Shown: piece by piece, positions 1 to 4,645 of the stretch | Layout: every line of letters starts with the position of its first letter | Numbering within the stretch: the first letter of the stretch is position 1 | Assembly (NCBI GenBank): GCA_001898095.1 | Contig: MKSH01000172.1 | Span: 4,152-9,764 of the forward strand | Length of the DNA stretch: 5,613 bases | Reading direction: 5' to 3' | From: Solirubrobacterales bacterium 70-9 | GTDB taxonomy: Bacteria; Actinomycetota; Thermoleophilia; Solirubrobacterales; 70-9 | Translations under genes and position numbers: made by a program | The notes under the pieces: model-generated | The model's database searches: none | What the model was told of the DNA's origin: nothing | What the model saw: the letters and a program-made list of their open reading frames with translations, nothing else

Positions 1-886
1 AGTGGTCGAGCTTGCCTGTGGCGAGGTCGATGACCGGCTGGGCGGCAAAGAGGAAGAGGTCCTCGGCGAGCGCCCGGGCGATCTCCTTGCCGTGCCGGTG
101 GGCCTCCTCGTCGAGGCGTTCGCGCTTCTCCAGGCGGTGGCGGTCGGTGACGTCGCGGGCGATCCAGACGGCGCCGGTGACGTCGCCGTCGTCGCCGTGG
201 ACCGGCAGCAGGCGGACGAAGACCCAGACGTGGTCGCCGTTCTTGTGCAGGCGGCGGGTCTCACGTTCGATCGGGGCGCCGCGACGGATCGCCATCAGCC
301 ATTCGCCCGGCTCGTGGGCCCGCTCCTCGGGGATCAGTTTCGGGTCCATGCGGTGGCCGAGCATCTCCGCGGCGGTCCAGCCATAGAGGCGTTCGGCGGC
401 CGCGTTCCAGCTGGTCACGGTGCCATCGACGGACAGCGTCGCCATCGCGTCTTCGGAGGAGTGGATGATCGTCGCCAGCTGGCGGTGGGCGTGCTCGGTC
501 GGCTCGCGACCGCTCATGTCGCGGACCGAGAGGATGAAGTGCGGTTCCTCGACCCCGATGCGGGTCACCCGGACGACCACCGGGACCTCTTCGCCGCGGG
601 CCTGCATCGTCAGCGCCTCGAAGCGGAACTCGGCCGGGGCGCCGGGGGCGCGCAGTTCCTCCCAGTGGGCACGGTGGCCGTTGCGGCTCTGTTCGGTGCT
701 GATCATCGTCCCGACCGGGCGGCCGATCGCCTCTTTGCGGCCGACCCCGAAGAGCAGGCTGGCAGCGGCGTTCCACTCGACCACGCGGGTGCTCGAGTCG
801 ATCACGATCACCGCCTCGCGACGCCAGGCGTCGGGCGGCAGCGCGGAACCGCGGCCGGCAGGGGACTCGACTGGGAGGGGTTTCAT
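1..886 (-). CDS. PAS-PAS-EAL sensory protein, probable cyclic-di-GMP phosphodiesterase (C-terminus cut by window edge)
   Basis: The minus frame is open from the ATG at 886-884 to the window edge, giving 295 residues and no stop. Residues about 23-125 and 135-250 read as two PAS folds: the first has IVIDSSTRVVEWNAAASLLFG, and the second has SWNAAAERLYGWTAAEMLGH followed by the usual PAS C-terminal strand and IARDVTDRHRLEKRE. A charged helix (about 250-268) leads into ALAEDLFLF and QPVIDLATGKLDH, which matches the first strand of EAL domains. The catalytic Glu of the EAL motif would fall just outside the window, so activity cannot be judged. EAL proteins hydrolyse c-di-GMP, and PAS domains sense ligand, redox state or light; no signal peptide or membrane segment is visible, so it is probably cytosolic. 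The PAS ligand is unknown. It is divergent from the flavin oxidoreductase at 982. The only Shine-Dalgarno-like AGG upstream lies in a small hairpin. PAS calls are firm, EAL fairly firm. Confidence 0.85.
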   Translation of the reverse strand, partial: MKPLPVESPAGRGSALPPDAWRREAVIVIDSSTRVVEWNAAASLLFGVGRKEAIGRPVGTMISTEQSRNGHRAHWEELRAPGAPAEFRFEALTMQARGEEVPVVVRVTRIGVEEPHFILSVRDMSGREPTEHAHRQLATIIHSSEDAMATLSVDGTVTSWNAAAERLYGWTAAEMLGHRMDPKLIPEERAHEPGEWLMAIRRGAPIERETRRLHKNGDHVWVFVRLLPVHGDDGDVTGAVWIARDVTDRHRLEKRERLDEEAHRHGKEIARALAEDLFLFAAQPVIDLATGKLDH

Positions 887-887
887 G

Positions 888-902
888 GCAGGGACTACCT
901 GC
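888..902 (-). promoter_or_regulatory. Small dyad immediately upstream of the PAS-EAL start codon
   Basis: GCAGG and CCTGC are separated by 5 nt. Read on the minus strand, the hairpin ends one base before the ATG at 886 and contains the only AGG that could serve as a ribosome binding site. It could lower translation, but a 5-bp stem in GC-rich DNA is weak evidence. The rest of the 95-bp divergent gap (887-981) shows no convincing -35/-10 pair in either direction. Confidence 0.3.
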
Positions 903-969
903 GCAGCTATCGGCGTAAGGGTGGAAAGCCTTGAACGGTGGGCGCGGGCGGCCTGGTCGGCTGCCGAAT

Positions 970-973
970 AGGA
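970..973 (+). promoter_or_regulatory. Ribosome binding site that fixes the start of the oxidoreductase at 982
   Basis: AGGA sits 8 nt before the ATG at 982. It favours that ATG over the upstream in-frame TTG at 931, which would add 17 residues (many Gly, Arg and Pro) ahead of a nucleotide-binding fold that already begins right after the ATG. Confidence 0.6.
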
Positions 974-981
974 TCCTTCCC

Positions 982-2112
982 ATGGCACGGATCCTCATCC
1001 TCGGCGCCGGGTTCGGCGGCCTCGAGCTGGCGACGGAGCTCTCCGAGCAGCTCGGCGAGGGCCACGAGGTGACCGTGATCGACAAGGGCGAGGGGTTCGT
1101 CTTCGGCTACTCGAAGCTCGACCTGATGTTCCGTGGCCGCAGCGTCGAGGAGGTGCGCCTCCCTTATGCGGACTTCGTCAAGCCGGGCGTGACGCTGCTG
1201 CGCGAGACGGTGACGGCGATCGACGCCGAGGCGAAGCGGGTGACGACCGACGCGGGCGTCCACGAGGCCGACTACCTGGTGATCGCGCTGGGCGCCGACT
1301 TCGACCTCGAGGCGACTCCCGGGATGACCGAGGTCGGCACCGAGTTCTACTCCGTGGCCGGGGCCGAGAAGCTCGCCCGGATCATCCCGACCTTCGCCGC
1401 CGGGCGGGCGCTGATCGGTGTCTGCGGGGCTCCCTTCAAGTGCCCGCCGGCGCCGAGCGAGTGCGCGCTCCTGCTCGACGACGAGCTGCGCCGGCGCGGC
1501 GTCCGCGACGCCTGCGAGATCGCCTTCGTGATTCCGTTCGGGTCGCCGGTGCCGCCCTCGCCGGAGACCTCGGCGGCGCTGCGGGCGGAGTTCGAGCAGC
1601 GCGGGATCGAGCTGATCACCGGCAGGCGGATCGCGAGCCTCGACCCGGGGCGCGGCGTGGCGGTGCTCGACGACGATTCCGAGCAGCCCTACGACCTGTT
1701 CCTCGGCGTGCCGAAGCACCGGGCGCCGGAGGTGGTGATCGCGAGCGGGATCACCGAGGACGGCTACGTCCCGGTGGATCCGGCGACGCTGGCGACGAGA
1801 GTGCCGGGCGTCTACGCGGTCGGCGACGTCGCCACCGCGGGGGTGCCGAAGGCCGGCGTCTTCGCCGAGGGCGCCGCGCGGATCGTCGCCCAGCACCTGC
1901 TGGCCGCGCTCGCCGGGGGCGCCGAGCCGGCCCGCCACCTCGGCCAGGGCACCTGTTACATCGAGTTCGGCGAGGGCCGCATCGGCAGCGTCGACATCGA
2001 TTTCCTCTCCGGCCCGGAGCGCACCGGCGTCTTCAACCCGCCCTCCCCGGAGCAGATGGCGCTGAAGGAAAAGTTCGGCAGCGACCGCCGCGCCCGCTGG
2101 TTCGACCGCTAG
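982..2112 (+). CDS. FAD-dependent pyridine nucleotide-disulfide oxidoreductase, sulfide:quinone oxidoreductase-like
   Basis: The protein has 376 residues from the ATG at 982. The N-terminal Rossmann motif ILGAGFGGLE (GxGxxG at 8-13) is followed by VTVIDKG, with Asp34 ending the second strand to bind the FAD ribose. YLVIALGAD (98-106) is the usual second loop and VPGVYAVGDVA (Gly281-Asp282) the C-terminal FAD-binding GD motif. The segment around 148-161 (CGAPFKCPPAP, then SEC) is characteristic of the SQR/flavocytochrome c sulfide dehydrogenase group, as is GTCYIEFG near 325. From memory of the family, Cys154 and Cys325 fit the two cysteines that bridge over the flavin, while the third SQR cysteine, expected about 30 residues before Cys154, is absent. 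Family members pass electrons from sulfide or another donor to quinone or cytochrome at the membrane; here the donor is unknown. No signal peptide or hydrophobic C-terminal tail is seen. The length is slightly short for classical SQR (about 400-430). It stands alone, facing the monooxygenase gene. An NADH dehydrogenase-like or other family role is possible. Confidence 0.88.
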   Translation: MARILILGAGFGGLELATELSEQLGEGHEVTVIDKGEGFVFGYSKLDLMFRGRSVEEVRLPYADFVKPGVTLLRETVTAIDAEAKRVTTDAGVHEADYLVIALGADFDLEATPGMTEVGTEFYSVAGAEKLARIIPTFAAGRALIGVCGAPFKCPPAPSECALLLDDELRRRGVRDACEIAFVIPFGSPVPPSPETSAALRAEFEQRGIELITGRRIASLDPGRGVAVLDDDSEQPYDLFLGVPKHRAPEVVIASGITEDGYVPVDPATLATRVPGVYAVGDVATAGVPKAGVFAEGAARIVAQHLLAALAGGAEPARHLGQGTCYIEFGEGRIGSVDIDFLSGPERTGVFNPPSPEQMALKEKFGSDRRARWFDR

Positions 2113-2372
2113 CGTTCAGCCGGGGGTGGAAAGGGGCCGAGGGTGCGGGGCGCCGTCGGGGCGCGGGCGGGCGCAGGGCGCGGGAGTTCGTGACGAAGAC
2201 GCCGGGAACGTCACGTCGAATCGACGAAGCCGTCACCTGTCGCGTGGTTCCTCCACGGTCACAAACTCGTGACCACCCTTTGACCCTCCTATAGGAAGGT
2301 CGATCCACGCAGTGCGATCCGGCCCTCGCCGTCCCCGGCCGCACCGCCCCCGAATAGCGCCGGAACCGCAAC
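2113..2372. other. Convergent intergenic gap with a cluster of dyads, no gene
   Basis: This gap separates two genes that face each other, so neither needs a promoter here. The first 70 bp are very G-rich without a clear hairpin or T-tract. From 2187 the composition becomes less extreme and short symmetrical elements crowd together: TTCGT-G-ACGAA (2187-2197), CGTGACG/CGTCACG (2189-2195 and 2209-2215), CGTCGA-A-TCGACG (2214-2226), CGTGG/CCACG (2243-2257), GGTCAC/GTGACC (2257-2274) and TCCTATAGGA (2287-2296). GACGAAG occurs twice, 31 bp apart. The stretch could hold bidirectional termination signals, a small RNA or protein-binding sites. No coding frame with a ribosome binding site was found. 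Confidence 0.5.
2257..2274. promoter_or_regulatory. Operator-like inverted repeat GGTCAC-N6-GTGACC
   Basis: Two perfect 6-bp arms are separated by AAACTC, giving 12 bp centre to centre, a layout typical of sites for dimeric helix-turn-helix proteins of the CRP/FNR or GntR kind. It lies between gene ends, not before a start codon, so its role is unclear; a short RNA hairpin is the main alternative. No regulator can be named. Confidence 0.35.
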
Positions 2373-3995
2373 TCAGCCGCCGGTGACGAGTGCCGCATAG
2401 GCCTCGACGTCGGCGAGCGTCCCGCCCTCTTTGACCATGCCTACGTGCCGGTCGGGACGGATCGCGAGCACGGCCAGCGACTCGATCCCCAGCGCCCGCG
2501 CCGCATCGGGGTGGATCGTGCCGACCGGAGCCTGATCGGGCGCGGTGGCGAGGGCAAAGGCAGCGTCAAAGAGCGGCGACCGCGCAACGAGCCCCTCGAG
2601 CTGAGCGAAGAGACGGGGCAATTCGTCCCCTCCATCGCCCACCGCGATCACCAGCAAAGTGTGACCGGGCCGGTGCGCCAACTGATGCAAGCGCACCTGC
2701 GGCTCCCCGGGCCCGGCCGTCACCGGCCCGAGATCGGGAACCCGCTGCCCTGGCTCGAGGGACGCGGGGGAGGACCCTGAACGAACCTCCCCGCTGTTCG
2801 TGAGAGAAGGGTCCTCCCCCGCGTCCCCCCTCGCGAACACGATCGGCGACCCCCCGTAGTCGATATTCAGCTCCGCCTCCGCCACCGCTTCGGCGTGGGC
2901 AATCTCAGGGTCGGCAAGCGCCGCCAGCACCTCCTCATCGCGCCGCGCCCTCCCCTCCTCCCCGTCGAGGTCCCCCATCTCTTCCATCCTCTCGCCGCCC
3001 GCGATCACCTCGAGGGCGACCGGCCGGCGCTCGACCTCGTAGCTGTCGAGGAGGGTCGGGTCGGCGTCGCCCTCGACCACCAAGGCGAGCTTCCAGGCGA
3101 GGTTGACCGCGTCGCCGATCCCGGTGTTCATCCCATGGCCCTGCGAGGGCGAGCAGACGTGGGCAGCGTCGCCGGCGAGCAAGGCGCGGCCATCCCGGTA
3201 GCGCGCGGCGACCTTCGCGTGACAGTAGAAGCGGTTCGGGTTCTCGATCTCGACCAGCTCCTGATCGGGCAGGTAGACGGCGAGCACCGCGGCCGCGGCG
3301 GCGACGAAGTCCTCGCCGTCGTCCTTCGGCCGGGTGTAGGCGCGGAAGCGCCGGCCGGGCAACGGGGTGAGGATCACCATCGTCTCCTCGAGGTAGACGA
3401 GCGTGGTCTCGAAGTCGTCCTCGCGACCGGCGAGGGTGACGTCGAAGACCGCCCAGGGATCGGCGATGTCGTGGCCTTCGAGCGGGATCCCGAGCGCCTC
3501 GCGGACGGGGCTGTGGTAGCCGCCGCAACCGACCACCCAGGCGGCACGGATCTCGTCCTCGCGCCCGCCGCGCCCGACCGTCGCGGTGACGCCCTCGGCA
3601 TCCTGGGTCAGCCCGACGAGCCGGGTCGAGCGCTCGACCGAGTCGCCCGCCGCCTCCAGGTACTCGGCGAGGAAGCGCTCGGTGTCCTCCTCGGAGAGGC
3701 CGAGGTTGTAGGCATAAGGAGCGCCGGAGAGGCTGAAGTCGAGCTCCACCAGCACCTCGCCGGCCGAGTGCAGCCGTGCCGCCCGCTGCGGCGCCCCGGC
3801 CGCCATGAACCGATCGACGATCCCCAGCGCCTCGAAGATCTCCAACGACCGCGGATGCACCACCGTCGCCCGATCCCACTGCTGCGGCGCCTCAAGCGCG
3901 TCGATCAGCAGACAGTCGACATCCCGCCGCCGCAACTCCGCCGCGAGCGTGAGCCCGGTCGGCCCCGCCCCGACGATCAGCACGTCGCATTCCAC
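2373..3995 (-). CDS. Class A FAD-dependent aromatic hydroxylase (PheA/TfdB/MhpA-like) with C-terminal thioredoxin-like domain
   Basis: The chosen GTG at 3995 gives 540 residues, and the family's dinucleotide-binding strand starts at once (VECDVLIVGAGPTGLTLAAE, GxGxxG at 9-14). Arg42 in RATVVHPRSLEI fits the FAD-contacting arginine, and LLAGDAAH with SPSQGHGMNTGIGDA (GD at 275-276) is the FAD/ribityl motif. The middle DG motif normally reads GCDGxxS but here is GCGGYHS (157-162), so the conserved Asp is Gly158. From about residue 416 a thioredoxin-like domain follows, ending in AIRPDRHVGMV, as in phenol hydroxylase and TfdB. These enzymes use NAD(P)H and O2 to hydroxylate phenolic or polyketide rings in the cytosol; the substrate cannot be read here. 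The interdomain linker (about 390-413) is encoded by a 20-bp palindrome. No ring-cleavage gene lies alongside. An alternative GTG at 4010 adds five residues. The frame stays open to an ATG at 4118, but that extension would translate a hairpin and is unlikely. Confidence 0.9.
   Translation of the reverse strand: MECDVLIVGAGPTGLTLAAELRRRDVDCLLIDALEAPQQWDRATVVHPRSLEIFEALGIVDRFMAAGAPQRAARLHSAGEVLVELDFSLSGAPYAYNLGLSEEDTERFLAEYLEAAGDSVERSTRLVGLTQDAEGVTATVGRGGREDEIRAAWVVGCGGYHSPVREALGIPLEGHDIADPWAVFDVTLAGREDDFETTLVYLEETMVILTPLPGRRFRAYTRPKDDGEDFVAAAAAVLAVYLPDQELVEIENPNRFYCHAKVAARYRDGRALLAGDAAHVCSPSQGHGMNTGIGDAVNLAWKLALVVEGDADPTLLDSYEVERRPVALEVIAGGERMEEMGDLDGEEGRARRDEEVLAALADPEIAHAEAVAEAELNIDYGGSPIVFARGDAGEDPSLTNSGEVRSGSSPASLEPGQRVPDLGPVTAGPGEPQVRLHQLAHRPGHTLLVIAVGDGGDELPRLFAQLEGLVARSPLFDAAFALATAPDQAPVGTIHPDAARALGIESLAVLAIRPDRHVGMVKEGGTLADVEAYAALVTGG
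2759..2827. repeat. 20-bp perfect inverted repeat inside the monooxygenase linker
   Basis: The arms 2759-2778 and 2808-2827 are exact reverse complements (first arm begins GGGACGCGGG and ends GGACCCT) around a 29-nt spacer. The spacer holds a second dyad, ACGAAC/GTTCGT (2781-2786 and 2796-2801). Outside the arms CGAG/CTCG can also pair across a 3-nt bulge. The element is in frame and encodes a Gly/Ser/Asp/Glu-rich stretch between the FAD domain and the thioredoxin-like domain. It could be an inserted palindromic mobile element tolerated in a disordered linker, or a structure selected in mRNA. Confidence 0.8.
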
Positions 3996-4001
3996 CCGCG
4001 G

Positions 4002-4007
4002 CTTATA
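4002..4007 (-). promoter_or_regulatory. -10 box TATAAG for a leaderless monooxygenase transcript
   Basis: Read on the minus strand, TATAAG (one mismatch to TATAAT) is followed by CCGCGG and then the GTG at 3995. A 6-nt gap from the -10 box to the start codon is the arrangement known for leaderless mRNAs in actinobacteria. There is no Shine-Dalgarno sequence before either candidate GTG, since the upstream RNA-sense strand is almost all C and T, which supports leaderless translation. No good -35 box is seen 16-18 nt upstream. Confidence 0.45.
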
Positions 4008-4030
4008 CACCAGGGAGGGCGAGAGGCGGG

Positions 4031-4060
4031 GAAGGGACGGCGAGGGACGGGAAAGGGACG
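4031..4060. repeat. Three imperfect tandem copies of a GGGACG decamer
   Basis: GGGACG occurs at 4034, 4044 and 4055 inside the near-repeats GAAGGGACGG, CGAGGGACGG and GAAAGGGACG, so the spacing is 10-11 bp, one helical turn. The strand is nearly all purine. It sits between the -10 box and the 20-bp hairpin, so it may be a phased binding site, or just low-complexity slippage. Confidence 0.45.
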
Positions 4061-4112
4061 CGGCCCTCTCGTAGGCGGTCCGGGCAGGCTGTGACCGCCT
4101 ACGAGAGGGCCG
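4061..4112. repeat. 20-bp perfect hairpin with 12-nt loop upstream of the monooxygenase
   Basis: The arms 4061-4080 (CGGCCCTCTC, then GTAGGCGGTC) and 4093-4112 are exact reverse complements around the loop CGGGCAGGCTGT. Neither side has a T-run, so this is not a classical intrinsic terminator. If the monooxygenase transcript starts at 3995, the hairpin is upstream DNA and not part of that mRNA. It could insulate the promoter from transcription arriving from the right, or be a palindromic repetitive element. Confidence 0.85.
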
Positions 4113-4220
4113 GGTCACGGGGAGAGGCGAGGGCGCGGGTCGCGTGCGGGTCGCGGCGGGGAGTCGTCGCAGGGACGTGGCGAACTCCGGGAAGGCGTGC
4201 GGAACTCCGCGTTCCTTAAT

Positions 4221-4341
4221 GAGACGTCACATCCGTCCCATCGGTCAGTTCTTTGCCGTGGAGAGAAACCGTCCCAATAAGGCGGTAAAGCTCCACAGCG
4301 GGACCCGGAGCCCGTTCTCGTCCCCTCGAAGGTGACGTCTC
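4221..4341. ncRNA. Candidate structured RNA closed by a 10-bp stem, strand uncertain
   Basis: GAGACGTCAC (4221-4230) and GTGACGTCTC (4332-4341) are exact reverse complements enclosing 101 nt that are visibly less GC-rich than the surroundings. Inside, GTGGAG (4258-4263) pairs with CTCCAC (4291-4296), extended by GC/GC beyond one C-A mismatch. Within that, ACCG (4268-4271) pairs with CGGT (4283-4286), with a CC/GG extension. The sequence GTCCC (4271-4275) can instead pair with GGGAC at 4300-4304 outside the stem, a possible pseudoknot. The layout resembles a riboswitch or small RNA. On the plus strand it would lie about 300 nt before the zinc-ribbon gene, on the minus strand about 230 nt before the monooxygenase. 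I do not recognise an Rfam family. Pairings are visible, function is inference. Confidence 0.4.
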
Positions 4342-4398
4342 CATCACGTCTCCCCCGCAAAGCGCACGGACCCCGCGTACTTCCCCCCTAAAGCCTCG

Positions 4399-4460
4399 CG
4401 TCCTGGGCGTCTCGTGGCAAGCGGGCAGCCTGCCCGGGCCGCCGCGAGACGCCCAGGACG
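4399..4460. repeat. Nested long hairpin (16-bp outer stem, 6-bp inner stem)
   Basis: CGTCCTGGGCGTCTCG (4399-4414) and its exact reverse complement (4445-4460) form the outer stem, continued by a T-G wobble and GGC/GCC. The apical part holds a second hairpin, CGGGCA-GCC-TGCCCG (4422-4436). There is no T-tract. It lies upstream of the zinc-ribbon promoter and could act as a terminator or insulator for transcripts coming from the left, or as a palindromic repeat unit. Confidence 0.8.
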
Positions 4461-4560
4461 GACCGTCCCCCGTCGCCAGCGCCCCGAACCCCGCCGTCCC
4501 CGGCCCACAACCCACCAACCTCCGACCTTTCCGCGTCATTCATACCGTTTGCATACTCGC

Positions 4561-4595
4561 TTGTGCTTGACAGCACAACCTGCCGGGAGGAGTAT
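4561..4595 (+). promoter_or_regulatory. Promoter of the zinc-ribbon gene with a dyad centred on the -35 box
   Basis: TTGACA (4567-4572) is a perfect -35 consensus; 17 bp later GAGTAT (4590-4595) is a plausible -10 with the key A and T. The -35 hexamer is framed exactly by TTGTGC (4561-4566) and GCACAA (4573-4578), a perfect 6-bp inverted repeat with a 6-bp centre. A protein bound there would block RNA polymerase, so this reads as a repressor operator. CATAC also occurs twice, 11 bp apart, at 4541 and 4552. A transcript starting near 4602 would have a leader of about 44 nt. Confidence 0.6.
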
Positions 4596-4602
4596 CGGGG
4601 TA

Positions 4603-4626
4603 CCGGGAAGTCTGTGAGCTTTCCGG
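4603..4626 (+). promoter_or_regulatory. Leader hairpin before the zinc-ribbon gene
   Basis: CCGGGAAG (4603-4610) pairs with CTTTCCGG (4619-4626), with one G-U pair, around an 8-nt loop. It would form at the very 5' end of the predicted transcript and ends 7 nt before the ribosome binding site, so it may stabilise the mRNA or tune translation. Confidence 0.4.
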
Positions 4627-4633
4627 CGCCACA

Positions 4634-4640
4634 GAGGAGG
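4634..4640 (+). promoter_or_regulatory. Strong ribosome binding site for the zinc-ribbon gene
   Basis: GAGGAGG lies 5 nt before the ATG at 4646, the strongest Shine-Dalgarno sequence in the window. It makes this small frame convincing as a gene and sets its start. Confidence 0.75.
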
Positions 4641-4645
4641 AGAGG

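Larger units (their letters stand above)
3996..4645. other. 650-bp non-coding regulatory stretch between divergent genes
   Basis: Open frames here have no family signature and lack ribosome binding sites. From the left it holds the monooxygenase -10 box, a run of GGGACG repeats, a 20-bp hairpin, an AT-richer block enclosed by a 10-bp inverted repeat (4221-4341), a nested hairpin (4399-4460) and the zinc-ribbon promoter. Between 4113 and 4220 only small repeats are visible (GCGAACTCCGG near 4180 and GCGGAACTCCGC near 4199). Between 4461 and 4540 I see nothing beyond C-rich sequence. Such a long gap with dense secondary structure is unusual for a compact actinobacterial genome. Confidence 0.6.

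Noticed and set aside
2..934. Long plus-strand open frame antisense to the PAS-EAL gene
   Set aside because: Its translation has no recognisable domain and is rich in Ala, Gly, Arg, Asp and Val, whereas the minus strand gives two clear PAS domains in the same region. Codon bias in GC-rich DNA keeps antisense frames open.
907..1938. Minus-strand open frame opposite the SQR-like gene
   Set aside because: Arg/Asp/His-rich shadow without motifs; the plus strand encodes a complete flavoprotein.
2113..2186. Intrinsic terminator after the SQR-like gene
   Set aside because: The stretch is G-rich but no stem of useful length followed by a T-run could be found.
2280..2308. Plus-strand promoter with TTGACC
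   Set aside because: No acceptable -10 box lies at 16-18 bp; TATAGG is only a few bases downstream and no gene follows on that strand.
2895..4094. Plus-strand open frame of 399 residues opposite the monooxygenase
   Set aside because: No domain signature; the minus strand has all the class A hydroxylase landmarks except the DG Asp.
3996..4118. N-terminal extension of the monooxygenase to the ATG at 4118
   Set aside because: It would translate half of the 20-bp hairpin and the GGGACG repeats into an Arg/Ser/Pro-rich tail not found before the GxGxxG fold in this family, and no ribosome binding site supports it.
4236..4310. RNase P RNA fragment
   Set aside because: ATCGGTCAGTT resembles the RNase P RNA 3' end and GGTAAAGCTCCAC a middle segment, but the order is reversed and the rest does not match.
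4221..4341. c-di-GMP-I (GEMM) riboswitch
   Set aside because: AAACC and GGTAAAGC look faintly similar, and an EAL gene is in the window, but the conserved GACGCAAAGCC segment and second helix are missing.
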